Shown: positions 1 to 5,132 of the stretch, piece after piece
How the letters are laid out: every line of letters starts with the position of its first letter
How positions within the stretch are numbered: position 1 is the stretch's first letter
Origin: an uncultured Bacteroidales bacterium
Lineage (GTDB): Bacteria > Bacteroidota > Bacteroidia > Bacteroidales > Muribaculaceae
NCBI GenBank assembly: GCA_947176515.1
Contig: CAMWQZ010000127.1
Coordinates: 1 to 5,132 of the forward strand
DNA length: 5,132 nt
Direction of reading: 5' to 3'
Position numbers and translations under genes: made by a program
The notes under the pieces: model-generated
What the model was told of the DNA's origin: nothing
Database searches by the model: none
What the model saw: only the letters and a program-made list of their open reading frames with translations

Positions 1-115
1 CGTCAGTGCCAGCTTCGAGCGACGACATTAGCCGTTCAAGACAGTTGAGATTCGTTTCCTTGTCTCTTGGATCAATGTCGAGTGACAACAGGGCGAGTTT
101 GAGATTTTTTGGCAT
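1..115 (-). CDS. Probable nitrilase-superfamily carbon-nitrogen hydrolase, N-terminus only
   Basis: Only the first 38 residues are visible, because the gene leaves the window at the left edge. The protein starts MPKNLKLALLSLDIDPRD and continues KETNLNCLERLM. This resembles the first beta strand and following helix of nitrilase-superfamily enzymes, where a segment like 'lkiALlQlDi...dkeaNl' is typical. Members hydrolyse amide or nitrile C-N bonds with a Glu-Lys-Cys triad in the cytoplasm; omega-amidase-like enzymes are common in Bacteroidota. None of the triad residues falls inside the window, so catalytic competence and substrate cannot be judged. The ATG at 115-113 lies 12 bp beyond the stop of the acyltransferase gene, which supports both the start choice and co-transcription. 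The family assignment rests on a short N-terminal pattern and is moderate. Confidence 0.55.
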   Translation of the reverse strand, partial: MPKNLKLALLSLDIDPRDKETNLNCLERLMSSLEAGTD

Positions 116-127
116 AGAAAATCAATA

Positions 128-670
128 TTAGTAGTCGGCAGAAAACTTATCCGGCTTTATGCCTTCAAATGGACGATAATAGTCCTTAACAGCTCGCATG
201 TCAGCCTCGAAGTCGCCTGTGGCAGTAAATTCTTTTTCTATAATTACTCGCTTGTTACGGGCATCAATAGCTCCAAGCACAATAGGCACATCAGCCCCCT
301 CGGCAATGTGAAGGAAACCTGTGCGCCATTGAGTAACCTTGCTGCGCGTCCCCTCGGGGGTGACAGCGAGATGCATACGTCCGACGTTTTTAAAACGAGA
401 TATTATATAATCGGTGAGTTTGGCTCCTCGCTTCTTTGGCACAGGAATACCGCCAATAGCCTTAAACAATGGACCTAATGGCCAGAAAAACCATGCTTCC
501 TTCATCAGAAAGCCTGCCTTGCGTCCGACTGAAGCATAGGCGAGTTTGCCGAGAATAAAATCCCAGTTACTGGTATGAGGAGCAACGCAGATTATACACT
601 TGGCATAATCGGGCACACTGATATCAACTGACCACCCCGATATGCGGAGCAGTAGTGATGCAAAATTCAT
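128..670 (-). CDS. Small PlsC/LPLAT-family acyltransferase (1-acyl-glycerol-3-phosphate acyltransferase-like)
   Basis: A 180-residue protein with the ordered motifs of the lysophospholipid/glycerolipid acyltransferase family. Motif I, H-x4-D, is HTSNWD at residues 32-37 (catalytic His32 and Asp37). The motif II region is GGIPVPKKRG at 73-82. Motif III is EGTRS at 106-110, which binds the phosphate of the acceptor. The motif IV region is VPIVLGAID at 128-136. The family transfers an acyl group from acyl-CoA or acyl-ACP to a lysolipid at the cytoplasmic membrane face. The protein is shorter than classical PlsC (about 240 residues), has no clear transmembrane helix, and has Pro instead of the usual Asn before the motif I His. 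It resembles a compact Bacteroidota subfamily annotated as 1-acyl-sn-glycerol-3-phosphate acyltransferase; its real acceptor could be another lipid. The start ATG is at 670-668 and the TAA stop at 130-128. It lies 33 bp after the upstream small gene and 12 bp before the hydrolase gene. Confidence 0.88.
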   Translation of the reverse strand: MNFASLLLRISGWSVDISVPDYAKCIICVAPHTSNWDFILGKLAYASVGRKAGFLMKEAWFFWPLGPLFKAIGGIPVPKKRGAKLTDYIISRFKNVGRMHLAVTPEGTRSKVTQWRTGFLHIAEGADVPIVLGAIDARNKRVIIEKEFTATGDFEADMRAVKDYYRPFEGIKPDKFSADY

Positions 671-703
671 TCTATAAGATTTTTATTTTTAAGATTATCG
701 ACC

Positions 704-1030
704 TTATGCCTTGGTTGCAGCGTTCATTTTGTCTACAATTTCCTGCATACGGGTAGCCATCTCCTCTTTCAGCTTGCGAAACGCGGCAGCTGTATATGCG
801 TGCTTAGCAGCGCGATATGCCTTGCCATTCTCAAAGTCGCTGGGCGATTTATCAAAATCAAAAGAGCATTTAGCGAGTGAATCCACCTGAAGGGCTGCAA
901 TATCATTGATAATCTTATGCGTTTCCGCGCGGTCAAAGCCTTCGATGAGGTGAGAGGCGATGAGAAGTTCGGCAGCGATGTCGCCGCATGCATAACGGAT
1001 GTCTTTTTTGGTTTTACGAATACTTGCCAT
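704..1030 (-). CDS. Conserved-looking small protein of unknown function (108 aa)
   Basis: I do not recognise a characterised family. The protein starts MASIRKTKKDIRY, a basic N-terminus that, from memory, resembles short uncharacterised Bacteroidota proteins. It is predicted to be mostly helical. One helix covers about residues 8-28 (alanine-rich), one about 33-56, then an acidic, Phe-containing stretch at about 57-67 (FDFDKSPSDFENG), and a long Ala/Lys/Glu-rich C-terminal helix from about 68 to 106. There is no signal peptide, membrane segment or metal-binding Cys/His cluster, so it is probably a soluble cytoplasmic protein. It lies 20 bp downstream of thrC and 33 bp upstream of the acyltransferase gene on the same strand, so it is probably co-transcribed with both. 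The ATG at 1030-1028 follows an A/T-rich tract with no Shine-Dalgarno sequence, and a TAA stop lies at 706-704. The coding call is supported by its fit between two genes and its protein-like composition; function is unknown. Confidence 0.8.
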   Translation of the reverse strand: MASIRKTKKDIRYACGDIAAELLIASHLIEGFDRAETHKIINDIAALQVDSLAKCSFDFDKSPSDFENGKAYRAAKHAYTAAAFRKLKEEMATRMQEIVDKMNAATKA

Positions 1031-1050
1031 GTTTTAAAAAGTATTTAGCA

Positions 1051-2358
1051 TTAAACTTGATGGGAGAGCAAATATTTTTTGAATGCCGGGTAAGTCGGAG
1101 GCAAACGGTCGGGGCGCATAAGTTGCGCCACCGCTCCCTGAGATTGACGCGGCACATTATAATCTGAGCCTAAAATAGCCTGCATAACAGCCGGCGATTT
1201 CGACGGATGAGCAGTAGCCATGATTAATGCCGGCTTGGCTTTGTCGGCACTTGAATCGAGCGACGCAATGGCCACAGCAGTATGTGGGTCGGCAACGTAA
1301 CCGGTCTTTTCATAAACCGATTTAATAGTGTCTGCAATCTGGGCATCGGTGACGGTGCTCGACACTATATCAGAACGCAAATTATCAAGGCTGTCATTGC
1401 TAAGCGCCATGAGGCGTGGAAGGTTTGACGGAGACGACATGTCCATGAGCCTCGCGTAGGTGGCCACAGTTGACATGGGAATAAATTCTCCAGTCTTGAC
1501 AAACCTATCAAACGCATTATTGGCATTACATGCCGCAATAAGCTTATTACATTGCAAACCAATACGCTTTGCCATGAGACCGGATGTCAACATGCCGAGA
1601 TTTCCTGACGGCACGGCGATGTCTACTTCTGCCGGTTTTATACCCTCGTTGGCAAGATGCCCCACTCCATAGAAAAACAAAGCCACCTGAGGCATTAAAC
1701 GCGCAAAATTTGTTGAGTTTGCCGTTGTAAGCAACACATTTTCTCGTAGCGACTTATCAGAGAATGCCGATGACACTATACACCTGCAATCATCAATCGT
1801 GCCGCTGACTTCTAGCGTATGGATATTCGCTCCGGCAGTTTTCATTCTGGCGATGTCATCACGCGAAACAGCACCGTGAGGAAAAAGGATAAACACATTG
1901 ATATCAGCCTTTCCTGCAAACGCTTTCGCCACAGCCATGCCAGTGTTGCCGGTTGTGGTCACAAGCACGTTGAGCTTGGTGCCGTCATGTGGATTGAGCG
2001 AATTGAAAAAACCTGCGAGAAAACGCGAACCAAAGTCTTTGAACACATTGGTCGGACCGTGGAACAGTTCGAGTACATATAGTCCGTCAGACAGTTTTAC
2101 AATCGGCGTATCAAATGACAAAGCCTCGTCAACTACTTTTTTTATCGTTGCCGAGCTTATGTCTGAGCCCATAAAAACGTCGGTCATAGCATAAGCTATC
2201 TCACGTAGACTCATGTCACTCGTATTGTGGATGAAAGCGCTTGGGACTCTTGGCAAAGCCTCAGGCATATACAGACCTCCTGATTGCGGTATGCATGAAG
2301 TGACGGCTTCGTGCATACTGACCTTAACGTCAGGCTTGGATGTACTGTAATATTTCAT
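1051..2358 (-). CDS. thrC: Threonine synthase
   Basis: Encodes a 435-residue PLP enzyme (fold type II) that converts O-phospho-L-homoserine and water to L-threonine and phosphate, the last step of threonine biosynthesis, in the cytoplasm. The start MKYYSTSKPDVKVS matches the usual Bacteroidales ThrC N-terminus, so I prefer the ATG at 2358-2356 over the adjacent GTG at 2361-2359. Numbering from that ATG, the PLP lysine is Lys107 in HGPTNVFKDFGSRF (100-113). The asparagine-loop region is TTTGNTG (134-140), the phosphate-binding loop PSGNLG is at 250-255, and the C-terminal DPHTAVA and TAHPSKS motifs are at about 357-363 and 382-388. Length is normal (E. coli 428). Several usually fixed positions differ: TLAFKD is TNVFKD, SGDTG is TGNTG, SGNFG is SGNLG, and the NAMD segment is RLMD. 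The core catalytic lysine and overall architecture are intact. It is the first gene of the leftward run and is not next to aspartokinase or homoserine kinase genes within this window. A divergent paralogue of ThrC is an alternative. Confidence 0.94.
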   Translation of the reverse strand: MKYYSTSKPDVKVSMHEAVTSCIPQSGGLYMPEALPRVPSAFIHNTSDMSLREIAYAMTDVFMGSDISSATIKKVVDEALSFDTPIVKLSDGLYVLELFHGPTNVFKDFGSRFLAGFFNSLNPHDGTKLNVLVTTTGNTGMAVAKAFAGKADINVFILFPHGAVSRDDIARMKTAGANIHTLEVSGTIDDCRCIVSSAFSDKSLRENVLLTTANSTNFARLMPQVALFFYGVGHLANEGIKPAEVDIAVPSGNLGMLTSGLMAKRIGLQCNKLIAACNANNAFDRFVKTGEFIPMSTVATYARLMDMSSPSNLPRLMALSNDSLDNLRSDIVSSTVTDAQIADTIKSVYEKTGYVADPHTAVAIASLDSSADKAKPALIMATAHPSKSPAVMQAILGSDYNVPRQSQGAVAQLMRPDRLPPTYPAFKKYLLSHQV

Positions 2359-2392
2359 CACGCAATATACTTTTCTTCGATTATTAGCGCCA

Positions 2393-2459
2393 ATATCGGC
2401 AAAAACTGTGATGACAAAAGTAATAAATAAACAAGTTATCTCAAAATCATATCGGCAAA
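2393..2459. repeat. Exact 11 bp direct repeat bracketing the thrC promoter (ATATCGGCAAA)
   Basis: ATATCGGCAAA occurs at 2393-2403 and again, identically, at 2449-2459, 56 bp apart start to start. The first copy lies in the thrC leader, just downstream of the expected transcription start, and sits within the near-palindrome GCCAATATCGGC (2389-2400). The second copy lies just upstream of the thrC -33 element. A short inverted match, TGCCGA at 2479-2484, faces TCGGCA at 2452-2457. The sequence identity is seen directly. A role as paired operator sites is inference; chance recurrence in A/T-rich DNA is the alternative, although the central CGGC makes that less likely. Confidence 0.5.
2415..2445 (-). 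promoter_or_regulatory. Predicted Bacteroidota sigma-ABfr promoter for the thrC gene run
   Basis: On the minus strand, a TTTG -33 element (complement of CAAA at 2442-2445) is followed after 19 bp by TACTTTTG (complement of 2415-2422). This fits the Bacteroidota primary sigma factor pattern TTTG-N19-21-TAnnTTTG exactly. Transcription would begin near 2410-2408, giving a leader of about 50 nt before the thrC ATG. I found no comparable promoter in the gaps between the downstream genes, so it probably serves all four. Confidence 0.75.
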
Positions 2460-2487
2460 TAAAAGTTAATTATCGAGATGCCGAATT

Positions 2488-2501
2488 TTTCTCGCGAAAA
2501 A
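2488..2501. promoter_or_regulatory. Imperfect palindrome centred on TCGCGA, possible operator upstream of gyrA
   Basis: The sequence TTTCTCGCGAAAAA has a perfect TCGCGA core (2492-2497) and three further paired A/T positions on each side with one mismatch. It ends about 28 bp upstream of the predicted gyrA -33 element, a position where a transcription factor could act. There is no direct evidence of binding, and a 6 bp palindrome is common by chance. Confidence 0.25.
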
Positions 2502-2528
2502 CCAGTGAAAAAAACATTTGAATAGTTC

Positions 2529-2559
2529 TTTATTTATAAAATAAAAATCACTACCTTTG
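2529..2559 (+). promoter_or_regulatory. Predicted promoter of gyrA
   Basis: A perfect -7 element, TACCTTTG, lies at 2552-2559. With the expected 19 bp spacer the -33 position is TTTA at 2529-2532, one mismatch from TTTG. An intact TTTG exists at 2517-2520 but its 31 bp spacing is too long. Transcription would begin near 2563-2566, leaving a leader of roughly 78 nt before gyrA. The strong -7 match makes the promoter likely; the weak -33 suggests activation or supercoiling sensitivity, which is inference. Confidence 0.7.
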
Positions 2560-2581
2560 TATGACTAATTTGGAACAATCC

Positions 2582-2609
2582 GGTGTGGAGCGCGACCATA
2601 GTCGTCACC
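2582..2609 (+). promoter_or_regulatory. Weak stem-loop in the gyrA leader
   Basis: GGTG (2582-2585) can pair with CACC (2606-2609), and inside it CGAC (2593-2596) can pair with GTCG (2601-2604) around a CATA loop, separated by an asymmetric 7/1 bulge. It is the only G/C-rich part of an otherwise A/T-rich leader and ends 33 nt before the gyrA ATG. There is no U-tract, so it is not a terminator. The stem is short and could be fortuitous. Confidence 0.25.
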
Positions 2610-2642
2610 ATCGGCCTAAGATGCTAATTAACAAAAGAAAAC

Positions 2643-5132
2643 ATGTTAGAAGAAGATCGTATTTTTAAGATCAATATCGAAAACGAAATGAAATCGGCAT
2701 ACATCGACTATTCGATGTCGGTGATTGTGTCGAGAGCCTTGCCTGATGTTCGCGACGGCATGAAGCCCGTTCACCGTCGTGTGCTGTTTGGCATGAACGA
2801 AATGGGCAACACCAGCGACAAACCCCACAAGAAATCAGCAAACTGCGTCGGCGAAGTCATGGGTAAGTATCACCCTCACGGCGATTCATCTATCTACGGC
2901 ACTGTCGTTCGCATGGCTCAGGACTGGTCGCTGCGCTACACACTTGTTGACGGTCACGGTAACTTCGGCTCTGTCGACGGCGACTCACCTGCAGCAATGC
3001 GTTACACTGAGGTTCGCCTTTCAAAAATCGGTGAAGAAATGCTTGCCGATATCAACAGTGATACCGTTGATTTCCAGCCTAACTATGACAACTCTAAGGT
3101 TGAACCCGTTGTATTGCCGACGCGCTTCCCTAACCTTCTCGTAAACGGCGCTGCCGGCATCGCAGTCGGCATGGCAACCAATATGCCTCCTCATAACATG
3201 ACTGAGGCCATCAATGCCTCAATCGCAGTCTTGGAAGACCCTGACATCACCGTGCCCGACCTTATGAAGCATATTACTGCCCCAGACTTCCCCACTGGCG
3301 GCACTATATATGGTTACAGCGGTGTCAAAGAAGCTTACGAGACCGGTCGCGGACGAATCATCATCCGAGCAAAGGCTGAAATCGAAAGCGAGGGCAACCA
3401 TGAATCAATAATAGTCCATGAGATACCCTACGGCGTCAACAAGGCAGAACTCATTAAATATATAGCAGACCTCGTTAACGACAAGAAGCTCGATGGTATC
3501 GCCGATATCAACGACGAATCAGACTATAAGGGCATGCGCATCGTCATCAAGCTAAAATCTGATGCCAATGCCAACGTTGTCCTCAATAAATTGTATAAGA
3601 TGACTCAGATGCAGGCATCGTTCAGCGTGAATAATGTCGCTCTCGTCAATGGTCGTCCGAAGACATTAAACATCAAACAGCTCCTTCAAGCGTTTATCGA
3701 CCACCGTTACGATGTGGTGACACGCCGCACTCGTTTCCTCCTCGGCAAAGCTCGTGAACGCGCCCATATACTCGAAGGTCTGATTATTGCATCGAAAAAT
3801 ATCGACGAGGTTATCTCGATTATCCGCTCGTCAGGTGACACTGACGAAGCCCGTCGCCGACTCAGCGAACGTTTCGATTTGAGCGATGCTCAGACTCAGG
3901 CAATCGTTGAAATGCGTCTGCGAAGCCTCACCGCTCTTGAACAACATAAACTCGAAGACGACTACCACGCTCTCGAAGAGGAAATCGCATTCTTAGAGTC
4001 AATCCTCAACGACCCCGAGGTGTGCCGCACTGTTATCCGCGAGGAACTTGAAGAAATCAGAGACAAGTATGGTGATGACCGCCGCACCGATATTGATTAC
4101 ACAGCCGGTGACTTCAATGCCGAAGATTTCTATGCCGATGATGAGATGATTATCACTATCTCTCACCTCGGTTACATCAAGCGCACTCCGCTTAGCGAAT
4201 TCCGCGCTCAGAACCGTGGAGGCGTTGGCGCCAAGGGCAGCAATACTCGCGACACTGACTTTATCGAGCATATCTATCCGGCTTCGATGCACAACACTAT
4301 GCTATTCTTCACCGACCGAGGCCTCGTGTATAAACTTAAGGTATACGAGCTTCCTGAAGGTGCGAAGAACAGCAAGGGCCGTGCTCTCCAGAACCTGCTT
4401 AACATTGAGCCCGGCGACCAGGTCAACGCATTTATCCGCTGCAAGCAGCTCGACGACCCAGAATTTACCGGCTCTCATTACCTCGTATTCGCAACCAAGA
4501 ACGGCGTCGTTAAGAAAACATCGCTTGCCGAATACGCTCGTGTGCTTGCCAAAGGCAAGAAGGCAATCATCCTTCGCGATGATGACAACCTCATCGGTGT
4601 CGAACTGACCGATGGCAACTCAGAGATACTCATGGCTAACCGCAATGGTCGTGCAATCCGTTTCCATGAAAGCCAGCTCAGAGTCATGGGTCGCGTTTCG
4701 ACCGGTGTTCGCGGCATGAAACTTGACGGTGGCGACGACGAAGTAATCGGTCTTATCGCTATGCCTGTCGACTCCCTTAACAATGTTATGGTTATCTCGC
4801 AGGAAGGCTTCGGCAAGCGTTCGCTCCTCGACAGCTACCGTATCACTAACCGCGGTGGCAAGGGTGTCAAAACAATGAACATTACTGACAAGACAGGGCG
4901 TCTGGTGGCATTTAAGAGTGTCAACGATGACAATGACCTCGTCATTATCAATAAATCAGGCATCACATTGCGTCTGCATGTCGCCGATATCCGTGTCATG
5001 GGACGTGCCACTCAGGGCGTAAGGCTGATTAACCTCGAAAAGCGCAACGACGTGATAGCATCTGTTTGCTGCGTTGATGCCGACCCCGAGGAAGAGGTCG
5101 AAGAAGTAATTGAAGGCGAAGAACTGCCTGAA
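2643..5132 (+). CDS. gyrA: DNA gyrase subunit A, C-terminal end cut by the window edge
   Basis: An uninterrupted 830-codon frame that leaves the window without a stop. GyrA cuts and rejoins DNA in the A2B2 gyrase, which introduces negative supercoils using ATP hydrolysed by GyrB. An in-frame TAA at 2625-2627 and a strong family match from [20 protein letters not shown] onward fix the ATG at 2643. The winged-helix/tower breakage-reunion domain covers about residues 25-490. The quinolone region is [10 protein letters not shown] (77-86), followed by [17 protein letters not shown] with the catalytic Arg120-Tyr121. The C-gate coiled-coil segment follows ([17 protein letters not shown], then [19 protein letters not shown]). 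The DNA-wrapping beta-pinwheel starts near 500, with the GyrA box QNRGGVG at 523-529 and a second box-like NRGGKG at 736-741. The CTD box and [12 protein letters not shown] favour GyrA over ParC. The end, from about 812, is Glu/Asp-rich ([20 protein letters not shown]), typical of a regulatory acidic tail close to the stop. Position 86, Asp87 in E. coli, is Gly. Initiation follows an A-rich tract. Confidence 0.98.
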   Translation, partial: MLEEDRIFKINIENEMKSAYIDYSMSVIVSRALPDVRDGMKPVHRRVLFGMNEMGNTSDKPHKKSANCVGEVMGKYHPHGDSSIYGTVVRMAQDWSLRYTLVDGHGNFGSVDGDSPAAMRYTEVRLSKIGEEMLADINSDTVDFQPNYDNSKVEPVVLPTRFPNLLVNGAAGIAVGMATNMPPHNMTEAINASIAVLEDPDITVPDLMKHITAPDFPTGGTIYGYSGVKEAYETGRGRIIIRAKAEIESEGNHESIIVHEIPYGVNKAELIKYIADLVNDKKLDGIADINDESDYKGMRIVIKLKSDANANVVLNKLYKMTQMQASFSVNNVALVNGRPKTLNIKQLLQAFIDHRYDVVTRRTRFLLGKARERAHILEGLIIASKNIDEVISIIRSSGDTDEARRRLSERFDLSDAQTQAIVEMRLRSLTALEQHKLEDDYHALEEEIAFLESILNDPEVCRTVIREELEEIRDKYGDDRRTDIDYTAGDFNAEDFYADDEMIITISHLGYIKRTPLSEFRAQNRGGVGAKGSNTRDTDFIEHIYPASMHNTMLFFTDRGLVYKLKVYELPEGAKNSKGRALQNLLNIEPGDQVNAFIRCKQLDDPEFTGSHYLVFATKNGVVKKTSLAEYARVLAKGKKAIILRDDDNLIGVELTDGNSEILMANRNGRAIRFHESQLRVMGRVSTGVRGMKLDGGDDEVIGLIAMPVDSLNNVMVISQEGFGKRSLLDSYRITNRGGKGVKTMNITDKTGRLVAFKSVNDDNDLVIINKSGITLRLHVADIRVMGRATQGVRLINLEKRNDVIASVCCVDADPEEEVEEVIEGEELPE

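Larger units (their letters stand above)
2359..2642. other. Divergent intergenic control region between thrC and gyrA
   Basis: This is the only gene-free stretch of note, 284 bp long and A/T-rich except for a G/C-rich patch near 2581-2616. Reading from thrC, it contains the thrC leader, an 11 bp repeat copy, the thrC promoter, the second repeat copy, an inverted partial copy, a TCGCGA-centred palindrome, the gyrA promoter and the gyrA leader. No RNA gene, riboswitch fold or Rho-independent terminator is apparent. Both flanking genes start here and diverge, so no terminator is expected. Confidence 0.85.

Noticed and set aside
348..362. Short G/C inverted repeat (CCCCTCGGGG) as a possible terminator
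   Set aside because: It falls in the acyltransferase coding sequence exactly at the conserved TPEGTR motif, so the bases are explained by coding; no T-tract follows.
769..993. 74-residue minus-strand frame inside the 108-residue gene
   Set aside because: It is out of frame with, and wholly contained in, the better-positioned small gene, and shows no protein-like motif.
1460..2194. Open frames on the plus strand opposite thrC (1460-1672, 1819-2082, 1898-2194)
   Set aside because: They lie entirely within the well-supported thrC gene on the other strand, lack promoter-like elements and encode no recognisable protein; they reflect the codon pattern of thrC.
2359..2361. GTG as the thrC start codon
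   Set aside because: The ATG immediately after it gives the typical MKYYST N-terminus of Bacteroidales ThrC, and ATG is the stronger start.
2359..2410. Threonine attenuator or leader peptide ahead of thrC
   Set aside because: The leader is only about 50 nt, with no run of Thr or Ile codons and no alternative stem-loops ending in a U-tract.
2517..2520. TTTG as the -33 element of gyrA
   Set aside because: It is 31 bp from the TACCTTTG box, well beyond the usual 19-21 bp; TTTA at 2529-2532 has the correct spacing.
2646..4816. Open frames on either strand inside gyrA (for example 2646-2828, 3219-3401, 3999-4292 and 4478-4816 on minus; 2944-3144 and 4216-4608 on plus)
   Set aside because: All overlap the continuous gyrA frame, which matches the GyrA family along its whole visible length; the alternative translations have no family resemblance.

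Overview
The window looks like a stretch of Bacteroidota chromosome, most likely order Bacteroidales and possibly a Muribaculaceae-like gut lineage. Three things support this: both promoters fit the Bacteroidota pattern (TTTG, about 19 bp, TAnnTTTG); start codons are preceded by A-rich tracts rather than Shine-Dalgarno sequences; and the encoded proteins resemble Bacteroidales homologues as I remember them. The family-level placement is inference. I see no tRNA, rRNA, CRISPR array, insertion sequence, phage gene or integration site.

Left part (1-2358, minus strand): a tightly spaced run read right to left. It encodes threonine synthase (thrC, 2358-1051), an uncharacterised 108-residue protein (1030-704), a small PlsC/LPLAT-type acyltransferase (670-128) and the first 38 residues of a probable nitrilase-superfamily carbon-nitrogen hydrolase (115 to beyond the left edge). 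Gaps of 20, 33 and 12 bp with no visible terminator or internal promoter suggest one transcript from the single promoter at 2445-2415. The products do not form an obvious pathway: amino-acid biosynthesis, an unknown, lipid acylation, and amide/nitrile hydrolysis.

Middle (2359-2642): a 284 bp divergent control region. It holds the thrC promoter, bracketed by two exact copies of an 11 bp sequence plus an inverted partial copy; a TCGCGA-centred palindrome; the rightward gyrA promoter (TACCTTTG at 2552-2559); and a roughly 78-nt gyrA leader.

Right part (2643-5132, plus strand): gyrA, the DNA gyrase A subunit. It is open for 830 codons without interruption and runs off the right edge in an acidic tail that is probably close to the true C-terminus.

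The window is mainly core housekeeping sequence. I found no convincing undescribed system. The points most worth a second look are the repeat arrangement around the thrC promoter, the sequence drift of this ThrC at several usually conserved active-site motifs together with its separation from the other thr genes, the glycine at the quinolone-resistance position of GyrA, and the non-canonical GyrA box.
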